Origin: Serripes groenlandicus
Lineage: Eukaryota; Mollusca; Bivalvia; Cardiida; Cardiidae
Reading direction: 5' to 3'
Length of the DNA: 64,000 bases
NCBI GenBank assembly: GCA_031761405.1
Contig: JASEVX010000001.1
Span: forward strand, 21,980,211-22,044,210
The translations under genes were made by a program, and so were the position numbers. Shown here piece by piece: positions 23,906-34,518 of this stretch; positions within the stretch are counted from its first letter, which is position 1; each line of letters starts with the position of its first letter. The notes beneath the pieces were generated by a model. It was not told the origin of the DNA, made no database searches, and worked only from the letters and a program-made list of their open reading frames with translations.

Positions 23906-25717
23906 TCTCGTCCCATTGATCTACTAATTGAATATCAGATGAAATAGAGAAAACAATGACTTGGACGTTTATGTATAGACATATCTTGATCTTCGCTGTT
24001 GGTTAATGTGGTTTCAAATCAAACATTGCAGGAAAGGAACAATCACAGGATACAAAACGTATCTAGCAGGATGCACTTAGATCACGGATGCACGGTTAAT
24101 TCCGATGATAAAGCTCGTTGTTATTAAGTAGGCGTATGGTAGGAAGACGGTCCATATCATGTGAGGCCAGTCTTTTAAGAAAGCACACCAAATGGTTCGG
24201 ATTTCGGATACTGATTTAAAAACATGAATTATGCCCCTCATCTAGTGCTCTGAAAGAGTGCATGTGCTACTAGATATGATATGTTTGTTTTAAAAAAAAA
24301 TGACATACTGCCATTTTTCACGTGTAATTTCTTGTATGTTGTATTTTTGTATACATAAACTAAACTAAACTATCTATAAAAGATGTACATGCATGTTGGC
24401 TTACCTTCTGAGGTAACTCAGACATAAATCTGTGTATCAAACCTGTAACTAATGGGGGAAGTTTAATAACAATTTCAACATGTATATATATCTGCCACAT
24501 ATATAACTCTTTAAACAGATGACGTTTACAACTGTTATTGGGAAATGATACATTGCCCAAAAACAGTATTTCAGTCATTTGACGTCGTTTCCTGTGTAAA
24601 TTATCAGTACTGATTTGAAGCTTATCCTTACACCAGTTCACACGTCTGCAACACTTAGCAACATGGAGAGAAATGACTACTACCACTTTCAAGTCGTTGG
24701 TAAGACCCAACCGGGGATTAAACACTGGTCGCCCGCTCTCTAGGCAGACAGCATAACCATTACAACACCGAGGCGGTTCTAACCAAACTTCACGAGATGG
24801 CAGGCTGTTACCCATTCTTCATTATTTTTACTGCCCTTACTGACAACGTGTACGCATTGTCGTACGTGCGTATGCCTGGATACTCGCCTAACTCCAATAT
24901 CTATTCAGGAACTTGGAACATTGTGCTGAACAGGTTTCGTGCAATAAACCCAGTGGATCAAAGCAGATAGCTCTTGATGTGCAGGTTGAAAAACTTGTGT
25001 CAGTTCCTTCAAGTAAGCAAAAAAAGGTTAAAGTTTCATCTGCAGCCTTATATCTCGTCGTAGATTTCAACATTTAACATTAGGGATCAATATGCATGGT
25101 TATTTCTCCAGGGCCATACCAGAACGGATACATGATTCTGTTCAGTAGCTTTGACTTAAACTTGATCACAATTGGGCTAAGTGTATCGGTGTATGGCGGA
25201 GTCTGTACTGTTCTATACTCGATAACAGTTATTTCTCTGTTTAAGCTAAGTTTTTACGAGCACAGTTTTTTTACAGGTTGCGCCTGTTTTCAGATGCAAT
25301 TAAACCTGTCTGTATGGAAACCAGTCATTCATTGTAATCAGTTTGCTGTTTTTTGGTAATAAATCATCTCTACTTTCAGATGAACTATACAAAGTTACAA
25401 GGAAGCCTAGCGTTTAGCGCCTGTTTACAGGCATATAATTGACGACAAACTGTGATGTTTCGATAGTAGTTATGAAAGTAAGTCAAAACGATTTGTTTGT
25501 GTTATATATATATATGTTATAGTTTTGTATTGTCAGCCGAAGTTTTGTATTGTCGGGTCGATACTTTACGCAGAGTCCACAATGTTGGTTTTCTCGTGGA
25601 ACGGCTTATATTATTTTGCCATCGTTCGTATATGTCCGTCTTTCCATCCGGAACCATAAGTAATGCTATATAGTGCAATCCGGTATTAAATTGAAATTGC
25701 GCACGTTTCTTCATGCC
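23906..25717. other. Gene-free stretch with SINE head and element fragments
   Basis: A SINE head lies at 24685-24785 on the minus strand (AACCGCCTCGGTGTTGTAAT). A half GAGCCGTTCC element is at 25553-25610. An open frame at 25096-25359 (+) has a hydrophobic stretch but no family resemblance or clear splice context and is not called. Confidence 0.5.
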
Positions 25718-25981
25718 TGACCGCCTCGGTTGCGTAGTCGTAGTCGCCTTGGGTGCGGGAGGTCGCGGTTTCGATCCCCGGTCAGGTTATACCAAAGACT
25801 TTAAAATTGGTATTACTGGTTGCCCTCCTTGGCGCTCAGGGTTGCGGTGTTAGCAATACTGTTGACTGGCTGACGTCAGGATAAATGGCCCAGTAGTACT
25901 GGTAACTTACCAAGGAAAACGGTGTGATGTAACTGAAAAATTGTTGAAAGTGACGTAAAACACAAACAAATCAATCAATTG
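25718..25981 (+). mobile_element. Full-length tRNA-derived SINE with target duplication
   Basis: The head has B box GGTTTCGATCCCC, then TACCAAAGACTTTAAAATTG, GCGCTCAGGGTTGCGGTGTT, GACTGGCTGACGTCAGGATA and a CAAATCAATCAATT tail. It is flanked by the direct repeat TCTTCATGCC (25708-25717, 25982-25991), marking a clean retroposon insertion. Confidence 0.88.
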
Positions 25982-26076
25982 TCTTCATGCCATGGGCACA
26001 ATTTTATATATTCTTATCCACATCGTCATTACTTAAACCGTTCACACATGCAGATACATTTTAACGACAAATCTGC

Positions 26077-26168
26077 CAATCTCCTTCGCAGAGTTGTCGT
26101 TCCTTACACTCACCATACACCTAAGTGTATGGTGAGTGTAAGGAACGACAACTCTGCGAAGGAGATTG
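26077..26168. repeat. Perfect 92-bp palindrome
   Basis: Two 44-bp arms (from CAATCTCCTTCGCAGAG to CCATACAC) around the 4-base loop CTAA, with no mismatch. One arm recurs nearly whole at about 59539-59580, so it belongs to a dispersed element. CTGCAG-family sequence follows at about 26170-26355. Confidence 0.92.
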
Positions 26169-26355
26169 CAAATCTGCAGCAGACGTCTTCAAAAACTTAA
26201 GTAAAAATGTGTTCATAATGAGAACTATTTTCTTTAGGCATATGTTACTTATGCTTTCCAATAATCATACTTTCATTTACAAAGAGTTTTTATAATTTTG
26301 CTAAGACGTCTTTTAAGAGCCCTGTTGCATATTGATTGTATATAAGAAAGGGTTA

Positions 26356-27102
26356 TCAAGACCGCCACGCGGTGAACGCCGACGTTATTGTGATCGCCTT
26401 TTGTCCGGCGTGCGTCGTGCGTCAACTTCTTCTCCTCAGTAAACAGTGGGTCAATTGGGATGAAACTTCACAGAAAGCATCCTCTCAATGACCTCACCAG
26501 ATTTCCTTCACATTTTTGAGATCCATGCAGAATTCTGGTTTCCATGGCAACGAAATGAAAACAATCTTCAAAATTATTATTCTCCCAAACTGGTTGGCAG
26601 ATTTTCAAATAATTTTGTAGAAATGTTCCTTGGATGACCCTCTATCAGATTCCTTCAAGCCATGTTGATTGGTCGAAAAACATGGCCGCCAGGGGGGCGG
26701 GGCTATTTTGCCTTATATGGCTATAGTGAAAACTCAAAAAATCTTCTCCTCCGAAAGTGTCAGGCCGATTTTCAAATAAATTTGTAGAAATGTTCCTTGA
26801 AATGTTACTTAAGTGACTCACTTTCAGATTCCTTCAAGCCATGTTGATTGGTTGAAAAACATGGCCGCCAGTGGGCAGGGCTACTTTGCATTATATGGCT
26901 AAAGTGAAAACTTTGTAGAAATGTTCTTAGGGTGACCCTCTATCAGATTCCTTCAAGCCTAGTTGTGACCCTCTATCAGATTCCTTCAAGCCTAGTTGAT
27001 TGGTCGGAAACTTTGGCCGCCAGGGGGGCGGGGCTTATATAGCTAAAGTGAAGAAAAAAAATCAGGTGAGCGATCAAGGGCCATCATGGCCTTCTTGTTT
27101 TA
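26356..27102 (+). mobile_element. Non-autonomous AGCTCACC/hairpin-CTCTTG element, 5' end altered
   Basis: It contains TTATTGTGATCGCCTTTTGT, CAGTGGGTCAATTGGGATGA, tandem units of about 165-190 bp (CTTCTCCTCCGAAAGTGTCA ... CATGGCCGCCAGGGGG) and an end AGGTGAGCGATCAAGGGCCA followed by the hairpin GGCCATCATGGCC and TTCTTG. The usual 5' end (AGCTCACCTGAGC) is replaced by other sequence. Complete relatives are at 32155 and 51207. Confidence 0.75.
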
Positions 27103-27109
27103 TGAATTT

Positions 27110-27420
27110 CTGAGTCCAAAAAGGGGCATTACTGAATAATTATTAATAGAGCGAACGCCAACGCTCGTCAGCTTTCATTAAGTCGAAAAAGGGACATTAC
27201 TGAATAATTATTAAAGCCAGTGTCATGTGACTAGGTATATACATGAGTATTGTTTCTAGGAACATGTGTACCAAGTTTCATTTGAATATTTGTAATTGTT
27301 TTTGAATTATAAGGTAAGGTTAAATTTTTGTGACGACGACGACGAAGTATGGTATCACAATAGCCCGACTTTTTTTTTTTTTGAAAAACAAACGAGCTGA
27401 AAATGAAGGCTGGTGTTTTC
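27110..27420 (+). repeat. Dispersed repeat (AAAAAGGGGCATTACTGAATAA type)
   Basis: It shares an ordered set of blocks (AAAAGGG-CAT-A-TTA, TGTGACT-GGTATA, CCTAGGAA, AAGTTTCATTTGAA, GGTATCACAATAGCCCG) with 37548-37814 in the LRRC14-like gene. Two internal copies of CATTACTGAATAATTATTAA are present. The class is unknown. Confidence 0.65.
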
Positions 27421-27718
27421 ACTAACGTGTTTGCTTCTCGAGTATATCTTTATTGCTGTACTAGCTCTATACTAATTATATTATATTTGTAGATTGTACT
27501 GCATCCCGAGTACCGACAGTGTTATTCCGAGAGGATTGGACTTCAAGAGCAGTTTATTTCCATGAAAGCAAGTGCCTTTAAAGAATGAAATTTGGGTATT
27601 TTAATTATTTATGCCAGTGCCTGTTTGACACGTTCAGAGAGAAGAAGAATCTTACGCATGTTATTTGTATAGGCTTGATAGCTGTTTAAATGTGCTCGTA
27701 CGCTTATATGTTCGTGAT

Positions 27719-27817
27719 ATGCTGTGCTTAGTATGTCGATTTGTCGACGAAGAACTTCGCCGGTCGTTCAATGGTTATGGGCTATACCAAACATCCGACA
27801 GCTTTGTCTCGTCGTGA
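27719..27817 (+). other. Upstream ORF overlapping the PGAP4-like start
   Basis: An ATG 14 bases before the main ATG opens a 32-codon frame, out of register, which ends at TGA 27815-27817 inside the main coding sequence. If the transcript starts upstream of 27719, this would reduce translation of the main frame. A possible acceptor (GCTTAG at 27731) could remove it by splicing. No transcript evidence is available. Confidence 0.4.
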
Positions 27818-28989
27818 CTTTAACTGTTATTTGTTTCGTTTACCTTGCGGCGCGTACGCCCATGTCGAAAGTTTACAAGACTTTTCATTCACAAAGACAA
27901 ATCTTAGATCAAGCTAGGGATCTAAATGATCAACGGTTAAGAAAGGCTCGAGATTATTTTGATGGGATGAAAACTGGTTTTACGAAACGAGACACAAACA
28001 CTCTTCCGGCTACTCCAAACGATCCGATATTAGTAGTGTGTATCATCACAGCCAATCGGCTATCGTTTGATTCAGCCAAGCAGGGATACCTAGTACAAAC
28101 AGCGGCCCTCATGGATCAACTCATTAAATACGACGAATATTTCCGGAATTCGGTATTCTTCGTCTGCAACGTCGACAAGCAACCAGACGGACACAGAGAC
28201 GCGGTGGAATTACAATCACATATCCACTTTGTTAGAAAATTCGGGAAAAATAGTTTTAACAGAACTTTTGAGCGGTTTGTAAAATTTAAATCCAGACACC
28301 ATGTATTGTCACGTGGTAAAGAAACGGAAGATTATATATTTTGTTTAAATGCGTCCCATTCTTTTGGTGCTCCCTACGTACTCATGCTTGAGGACGACGT
28401 CTTGCCTTATAAAAACGTTTTCCGTGTTTTAAACTATACCCTAACAGCGCACCAGTTCCATTCGAAACGGCGCGAGTTCTCCTTCCTTAAATTACATTAT
28501 CCAGAACGATGGCTGGGGTTTGCCTTTGAGGTGGAAAGGCTTATAGAACTGTTCAGCCTAAGCGTTGTTGGTGGTGCTATTATTTACAGTATTCTTGTCA
28601 CGTGTTCTAAACATCAAATAAACAACTCCGTCAAATCCTTCTACATGGTATTCGGAAGCTTAGCAACGATGGCATGTGTCTCTGTGATTGGTAGACAGTA
28701 CCTTATGCAAATTAGACGAATCCATCCGCAATTATTCAAATTCTCGCCAACGGCTCATTGCTGTACGCCGGCCATGATGTATAACAATGAAATCGTGCCT
28801 AGTTTAGTATCATATCTCATGGAGCATTCAGTTAAGAATAAGGATCTAGCTATTTATGATTTTACGGAGGAAGCTTCGGTACCTGGCTTCATGTTGGAAC
28901 CAAACTTGTTCCGCCATATTGGATTGTATACGTCACTAGGTCAAGGGCACAAACCGCCCGAGGAGTTTTTATTTCATGTTGAAGGATAA
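27733..28989 (+). CDS. PGAP4: Post-GPI attachment GalNAc transferase 4-like (PGAP4/TMEM246)
   Basis: 418 residues from one uninterrupted exon; the vertebrate gene also has a single coding exon and a protein of about 400 residues. The family adds N-acetylgalactosamine to the first mannose of GPI anchors in the Golgi. Seen here: an N-terminal signal-anchor at about residues 24-40; a glycosyltransferase fold with LEDD at about 219-222 in the place of the family's acidic metal/donor site; LHYPERW shortly after; two membrane segments at about 272-289 and 302-320 interrupting the catalytic domain, the hallmark of this enzyme; then HCCTPAMM and a conserved C-terminal LEPNLFRHIGLYTSLG. The start is the first in-frame ATG after a stop at 27715-27717; an upstream in-frame GTG (27724) is not used as a start here. 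All family landmarks are present, so the gene looks intact. Confidence 0.93.
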   Translation: MSICRRRTSPVVQWLWAIPNIRQLCLVVTLTVICFVYLAARTPMSKVYKTFHSQRQILDQARDLNDQRLRKARDYFDGMKTGFTKRDTNTLPATPNDPILVVCIITANRLSFDSAKQGYLVQTAALMDQLIKYDEYFRNSVFFVCNVDKQPDGHRDAVELQSHIHFVRKFGKNSFNRTFERFVKFKSRHHVLSRGKETEDYIFCLNASHSFGAPYVLMLEDDVLPYKNVFRVLNYTLTAHQFHSKRREFSFLKLHYPERWLGFAFEVERLIELFSLSVVGGAIIYSILVTCSKHQINNSVKSFYMVFGSLATMACVSVIGRQYLMQIRRIHPQLFKFSPTAHCCTPAMMYNNEIVPSLVSYLMEHSVKNKDLAIYDFTEEASVPGFMLEPNLFRHIGLYTSLGQGHKPPEEFLFHVEG

Positions 28990-29656
28990 TTGGGCTGCGT
29001 TCTGTGGAAACCAACCGCGAGGCATTTGCGATAAGAGTAGACTCAGATTAGCCTGCGCAGTCTGGTCGGAGATATGCACTGTTCGCTAATGAATCATAGA
29101 CGTTTTCAATGAACATTTATCTACCTTTTCTGGCATGAAGATTCATCTACTGCAGACATAATTTAGAAACATTGCGGCAATAGAAGAAATGGCTCAAAAT
29201 TATGAGCAATTTCTACCTTTGCAGCATTACTGATCTTGGATATGCACTGTTCGCTAATGAATCATAGAAGTTTTTCAATGAACTTTTCCCTACCTTTTCT
29301 GGCATGCAGATTCATCTACTGCAGACATAATTTAGAAACATTGTGGCAATAGGAGAAATGGGTCATTATTATGAGCAATTTTTCCTTTTGCAGCATTGCT
29401 TTTAATTCTATTCAATAATTATACTTTCATTTATAGATGCTTTCCATATGTTTGTGTAGATGTCTTCTTCAAAGACGTCTACACCATGTAAGATGTATCT
29501 TGGAAAATGTTAAAAATTAGCATCTACTCTGCGTCAAAATTCCACTTTCATTTGTCAATATTTAAATATAACTTAATTTCTTTATGTGACTTGAATTTGG
29601 GAATGGCAGAATGAATCATAGGGTAACATGATTGAAGGCAACATTCTTCATGACAT
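28990..29656. mobile_element. Downstream region with two tandem diverged MITE copies
   Basis: After the PGAP4-like stop codon there is a half GAGCCGTTCC fragment (about 29000-29060). Two tandem, degraded CTGCAG-family copies follow (about 29085-29220 and 29220-29510), sharing TATGCACTGTTCGCTAATGA, ATTCATCTACTGCAGACATA and TAATTTAGAAACATTG. No canonical AATAAA was seen close to the stop. Confidence 0.6.
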
Positions 29657-29917
29657 GAGCCGTCCCGCGAGAAAAACAACATTATAGCCTCTGCGTAATG
29701 TATCGACCCAGATCAGCCTGCACAGTCCGCGCAGGCTATTCCGGGCCGACACATTCCGTCTCAGGGGGGATAGAGGTATAGTGTAATGATTCCTGACACA
29801 GAAAATCAACAGGAGGCGAAACGTGTCTATCCGGGTAAGCCTGCGCGGCATGATCATGCTGATCCGGGTCGATACTTTACGCAGAGTTCACAATGTTGGT
29901 TTTCTCGCGGGACGGCT
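29657..29917. mobile_element. GAGCCGTTCC palindromic element, full length
   Basis: Left end GAGCCGTCCCGCGAGAAAAA and right end TTTTCTCGCGGGACGGCT. Both arms carry the same CGCG variant, unlike the ACG/CGT of other copies. TGACAT is found at both flanks. Confidence 0.85.
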
Positions 29918-29996
29918 GACATTGATATTAATTCGGAATGAGCCGCGTCAGGAGTATAGGGAGAACTTTGTTTCGATAGTTTCAAAAAGTATTATA

Positions 29997-30209
29997 TTAA
30001 CTCTTTCAGCGCCAAAGGCAATATTCAGGCTTTTGCAAATTATACTGATTCAGGCGAGTCAGCTCGTAACGAGCTGTCTCACCTGAAATCAGCATTGTTT
30101 GCCCTTTAGTTATCAAAATAGTCCAAAATTATATTATCTGAGAAATGGAGACGCCCGAATTTGAACATGGAAGAGTCTACTTTAAACAATTCGGCGCTGA
30201 AAGAGTTAA
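29997..30209. mobile_element. TTAA-flanked MITE, AGCTCGTAACGAGCT-centred family (reverse)
   Basis: TTAACTCTTTCAGCGCCAAA at the left, TTCGGCGCTGAAAGAGTTAA at the right, palindromic centre. A complete 213-bp copy. Confidence 0.88.
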
Positions 30210-30584
30210 AGGACATGCAAAGTCAATATACAATATATATAATATGATTATTTTATTCCAGACTTTTATCTGATATGGTGGAATTTTACATTTTACTTAA
30301 ATAATATCCTTGTTTTATACTCAGTGTATGCTGAACAGCCATAAGGCGAACCGCTTTTATAATTAATTTTAAACTATATTATAATTAAATAACACCAAAA
30401 CGGCATATGTAACGTATTTCGTTGATTGTTATTATATAACCCATCTTGTGCCGAGCATAATTGATCCTTTATATATGTATATGTGTGCGGGGTCTGTGTG
30501 CGTACATGCGAGTTTGTGTGAGTGTGTACTAAACTTGATTTACACTGATGACTGTCGTCTTGAATCGCGTATACAATTGTTGGT

Positions 30585-30840
30585 AGGTTGATTGGGGTTT
30601 AACGCCGTTTTCAAAAAAAAAATCAGTCATATCTCGGCGGCCAGTTCACTTACTCATTTTCACACCAGTACTCCACACAACGTTTTTTCTAAACAACTGG
30701 CTGCGTTTCCACATAGATTGTAAGCCCATTGTAGGAAGATGAACGACGCTTGTGACTTGACAAACGTCGGTAAGAATGTTAGCTGAACTGGGTTCGGACT
30801 CGCACAACCATTGGATTGACAGATCACGTCGCAACCGAGT
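30585..30840 (-). mobile_element. tRNA-derived SINE
   Basis: Minus-strand order: degraded head (GGTTGCGACGTGATCTGTCA, GAGTCCGAACCCAG), TTGTCAAGTCACAAGC, GGCTTACAATCTATGTGG, AGCCAGTTGTTTAG, GGCCGCCGAGATATGACTG, GTTAAACCCCAATCAACC. Confidence 0.8.
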
Positions 30841-30861
30841 GTTATTTTAATAAACGAACTA

Positions 30862-31050
30862 GGAATCCGCCATGGTTACCGTCGGGGAATTGTAACCGGC
30901 GTCCCGGGTTCGATCCTCAGTCATGGCACGGTGGTCATTGTGGGCATGGCACATGTCCTGGTCCAGTACTGATGTGTATACCCAGGGATCATGAATAAGT
31001 GAATTATCGCTGTGATATAAGTGTTAAACCCCAATAAAACTATAAACGAT
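30862..31050 (+). mobile_element. SINE-like element with TTCGATCC box
   Basis: GGTTACCGTCGGGGAATTGTA and GGGTTCGATCCTCAG form a tRNA-like head. CCCAGGGATCATGAATAAGT and GTGTTAAACCCCAATAAAAC form the tail. It belongs to the same SINE type as 34918-35143 and 39876-40100, read in the other orientation. Confidence 0.65.
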
Positions 31051-31236
31051 CCAGAACAATCAAACGTAAGGTACATGCAACACTTGATGACCCGTATCAA
31101 CCAGCCTGCCGATTAGTTGATCTTGTAACAAGTTCATACAACTATGTTCTCGAAGTCTGCTTTCTTGAAAATTAACCCTTTCACTCACACAACAGATTTG
31201 CAGCACAGGCACAATCTGTCTGTAAGGTTCTCATAT

Positions 31237-31450
31237 TTAAACCCTTTCAGCGCCGAATTGTCTAAAGTAGACTATTCCATGTTCAAACTCGGACGACTCT
31301 ATTTTCATGTTATAAGATTTTTGGAATAATTTTATAACTCGCTGCCAAACAATGCAGATTTCAGGTGAGACAGCTCGTTACGAGCTGACTTACCTGAATC
31401 TGTATTGTTTGCAAAAAGCTCAATATTGCCTTTGGCGCTGAAAGAGTTAA
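31237..31450. mobile_element. TTAA-flanked MITE, AGCTCGTTACGAGCT-centred family
   Basis: TTAAACCCTTTCAGCGCC at the left, TTTGGCGCTGAAAGAGTTAA at the right, centre AGCTCGTTACGAGCT. It sits inside a degraded CTGCAG-family copy whose remains lie on both sides (31172-31225 and 31452-31530). Confidence 0.85.
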
Positions 31451-31599
31451 GCAGATTCTCATTTAACCACAATGTCTTCAATTTGTTGTCAGTCAAAAGA
31501 TGTGTCTACAACTAGGAAGGGGTTAACAAATACTCATCCCTAATTCCGAGTGAATATCCTACGGGATGAATGGCCGTCCTAATTACAGGGACTCGGAAC

Positions 31600-32045
31600 C
31601 TTGTTATTTCAACAAAGCTTGCAGCAGGCAATTTTTAAAACATTGCTGTAAAATATCTTCTTGTGAACGTATAATTATTGAATAGAATTGAAAACATTTT
31701 GACAATAATGCTCATTATGAGAAATTTCGGATTATGCAACGATGTTTTCTAATGTCATCTGCTGCAGATGCATCTGTATGTGGGAAAGGATAAACCCATA
31801 TTTGTCCATAAATGTGTGCCCAAAGAGTGACGATGCTCATCATAGGAATCCGAGAACTTTTAATCCAGAAGCCCCTCAATGCCCCTCCCTATAATGTTTG
31901 AAACTATAAATATAAAGAACAATTATTGAATAAAGTTTTAAAAAATGTGTGGTATATGGAGGAATGGCTTCTTATGAGCACATTCTCATTTTACCATAAT
32001 GGTTTAAAAGACAACTGCTGCAGATTTGCCTGAAAGGGTTTGTAA
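31600..32045. mobile_element. Two degraded CTGCAG-family MITEs
   Basis: Landmarks TTGCAGCAGGCAATTTTTAA ... GTCATCTGCTGCAGATGCAT ... GTGGGAAAGGATAA (about 31615-31795), and a shorter second copy about 31875-32040 ending CTGCTGCAGATTTGCC..AAAGGGTT. Confidence 0.6.
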
Positions 32046-32059
32046 TCGTAAGCTCTCGT

Positions 32060-32750
32060 ATTACAATTGTTCTGTCATATCACTGCGGCGGCGGCGGCGG
32101 CTATCTCACACCAGTACTCCACACATAAGTTTGTTCAAGCAACTGGCTGCTTTTTAGCTCACCTGAGCTTTGCTCAAGGCGAGTTATTGTGATCGCCTTT
32201 TGTCCGACGTCCGTCGTGCTTTGTCCGTCGTGCGTCAACTTCTCCTCAGTAACCAGTGGGTCAATTTGGATGAAACTTCACAGAAAGAATCCTCTCAATG
32301 ACCTCACCAGATTTCCTTCACATTTTTAGGATCCATGGAGAATTCTTCTTCTCCCAAACTGGTTGGCAGATTTTCAAATAATTTTGTATAAATGTTCCTT
32401 GGATGATCCTCTATCAGATTCCTTCAAGCCATGTTGATTGGTCGAAAAACATGGCCGCCAGGGGGCGGGATTATTTTGCCTTATATGGCTATAGTGAAAA
32501 CTTTTCAAATAATTGTGTAGAATTGTTCCTAGGGTGACCTTCTATCAGATTCCTTCAAGCCAAGTTGATTGGTCGGAAACTATGGCCGCCAGGGGCCGGG
32601 GCTTATATAGCTAAAATGAAGAGAAAAAAATCAGGTGAGCGATCCAGGGCCATCATGGCCCTCTTGTTTACATAGAATGCTAGCCCATTGGTGGAAGACA
32701 AATGACGCCTGTCACAGTGACTTTTGTCAAACGTTGGAAGTGTGTATGGA
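32060..32750 (-). mobile_element. SINE split by a later insertion
   Basis: The two halves (32060-32154 and 32667-32750) join at the T-run of the SINE body (..AACTGGCTGCTTTT / TTTACATAGAATGCTAGCCC..), matching the continuous version at 23619-23905. The 512-bp element at 32155 was therefore inserted later. A (GGC)n stretch is present at 32085-32100. Confidence 0.8.
32155..32666 (+). mobile_element. AGCTCACC/hairpin-CTCTTG element (Helentron-like, non-autonomous)
   Basis: The 5' end TAGCTCACCTGAGCTTTGCT is itself a hairpin (GCTCACCTGAGC / GCTCAAGGCGAG). Near the 3' end AGGTGAGCGAT is the inverted match of GCTCACCT, followed by GGGCCATCATGGCCC and CTCTTG. Internal tandem blocks carry CATGGCCGCCAGGGGGCGGG. 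No target duplication, insertion into a T-run, subterminal inverted repeats and a 3' hairpin resemble Helentron-type rolling-circle elements; this assignment is inference. Confidence 0.7.
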
Positions 32751-32896
32751 TCGAAGGATACTGTCTGAGGCTAGAATAATAATATGTTTAATTAAGTTGT
32801 TCTTAGGAGGCTGTTATATATCATCATGTTTCATGGGGAGTTCAATCAATATCCGGAAAATAATAATGACAGTCTGCTTCATTCGCCATACTTTAT

Positions 32897-33197
32897 CAGG
32901 GGCGTAGCTCCCTTTAGGCACTTTAGGCACGTGCCTACACAGTTTTTCTCAAAATGCCCCAACATGCAGCTGCGGCGATAGACATCTGCGTAATGTATCG
33001 ACCAGATCAGCATGCGCTGTCCGCGCAGACTGATCCGGCCGACACATTCCGTCTTAGGGGGATAGATGTATAGAGTAGTGATTCCTGAAACAGAAAATCT
33101 ACAGGAGGCGAAAAGTGTCTATCCGGGTAGGCCTGTGTGGCACAATGTTGATTTTATCACGAGACGGCCTACACATTATTGCAAAGCTACGCCCCTG
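32897..33197. mobile_element. Composite element, second copy
   Basis: CAGGGGCGTAGC / GCTACGCCCCTG ends flanked by TTTAT (32892-32896, 33198-33202). The same inner GAGCCGTTCC-family insert as at 3463-3813 has the same left junction (TGCGGCGATAGACATCTGCG) but a further deletion near the right end. Confidence 0.82.
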
Positions 33198-33247
33198 TTT
33201 ATGCCTCCATTTTCTCCAACGTTGGCGACTTGATATATATTTATGGA

Positions 33248-33762
33248 TTGTAGTTTAACGCAGCTTTCAACATTTGTTCAGTTATATCACTACGTCTCCT
33301 GGGTGTCGGCCGGGTAGCTCAATTGTTAGCGTATCTGACTCGTGATCTGGAGGTCACGGGTTCGACACCCGGTTGCGGCGACATTCTTTCGGGCGATGTT
33401 TTCCATTGCCTCTCACCTATGATCTATGCGAGAAAGTAGTCAGTGGCTTCGAAAGAATGTTGTGTAAGTACTGGTGTGTGAAAGCCAGGAAAACATGGGT
33501 ATAGGTGCACTGACCGCCGTGATATGACCAAAGCTGTTGAAAGCGGCGTTAAACTCCAAACAAACAAGCAAACGTCTCCTGGGTAAAGTATCAGTACTAC
33601 TGGTTCATTTATCCTGACAACAGCCAACCAGTCGTTATGCTAACCCTTCAACGCCAAGGAGGGCATCTATTACTACCATGTTTAAGTATTTGGTATGACT
33701 GCGCATGGGATCTACCGCACCGGGGCAGACGCTCTACCACTACACCACCGAGACAGACTGAA
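33248..33762 (-). mobile_element. Host SINE interrupted by another SINE
   Basis: Head on the right (CTGTCTCGGTGGTGTAGTGG on the minus strand) and tail on the left (GTTTAACGCAGCTTTCAAC on the plus strand). A younger SINE (33305-33571) splits it. Confidence 0.85.
33305..33571 (+). mobile_element. Full-length tRNA-derived SINE nested in a SINE
   Basis: The tRNA-like head at about 33308-33380 has A box TAGCTCAATTGTTAGCG and B box GGTTCGACACCC. The body ends GTTGAAAGCGGCGTTAAACT plus CAAACAAACAAGCAAA-like tail. It is flanked by the perfect 13-bp direct repeat ACGTCTCCTGGGT (33292-33304, 33572-33584). The anticodon stem does not pair well, so it is not a functional tRNA call. Confidence 0.92.
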
Positions 33763-34342
33763 TAGAGTTGAAAACATTGTTACATAAGGAGAAATTGCTC
33801 GTTATGAATATGAGCAGGACGCCAGACAGTGAGTGATCACAAGAGCTCACCATGCACTTGGTGTTCAGGGGAGCTTAAAACAGCATAAAGAAGTACATAT
33901 AATTTTCAAACATGCAGCCCTTAGAGAGTCCACAAGAGTATACTTCAATTTGACCAGAAATTGCTCATTATGAGCAGGACGCCAGACAGTGAGTGATCAC
34001 AAGAGTTCACCATGCACTTGGTGTTCAGGTGAGCTTAAAACAGCATAAAGAAGTACAAGAGTAGACTTCAATTTGACCAGGTGACCTAGATTTCCTCTTG
34101 ATATGACTCAGATTGAAACTATGCCTAGATAGCATGAAGGAATTTTTTTTTGACAAAGTTTCAACATGCTAAATGTCGAAAATGCACCTGCCATAACCCA
34201 TATTTTATGTTAGCCAAGATATCGTTTAGACAATAATTCTGACAAAGTTTCAACATGATCATGCAAACAATGCAGCTTCTAGAGGTTCAATAAGATTATA
34301 CTGTGCAGCCTCTAGTTTCCACATAATCTTTCTTAAGTTTGG

Positions 34343-34518
34343 TTGATTGATTAATTGGGCTTTTCCACATAGACTTAGCCCATTGGTGGAAGACAAATGA
34401 CGCATGTCGCATTGACTTTTGTCAAACCTCGGAAAGAAAGTTGGCTGAGCCGGGTTTCAAACTCACAATCCCTGGATTGACAGCTCGCGTCGTTACTGAC
34501 TGAGCTACTGGGACTCAG
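34343..34518 (-). mobile_element. Internally deleted SINE with target duplication
   Basis: Head and tail are present but the middle (from CCAGTT to the GTGATATAACTG block) is missing: GATTGATTAATTGGGC joins directly to TTTTCCACATAGACTTAGCC. Flanked by CTTAAGTTTGG (34332-34342, 34519-34529). Confidence 0.85.

Noticed and set aside
25096..25359. 87-codon hydrophobic open frame, possibly a membrane exon
   Set aside because: No splice sites, repeats or family resemblance support it; AT-rich DNA readily gives such frames.
27724..27732. GTG start three codons upstream for the PGAP4-like protein
   Set aside because: Eukaryotic translation would use the ATG at 27733; GTG has no supporting context here.
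33308..33380. Functional tRNA gene
   Set aside because: A and B boxes are present, but the anticodon stem pairs poorly and the sequence continues into a SINE body flanked by a target duplication.
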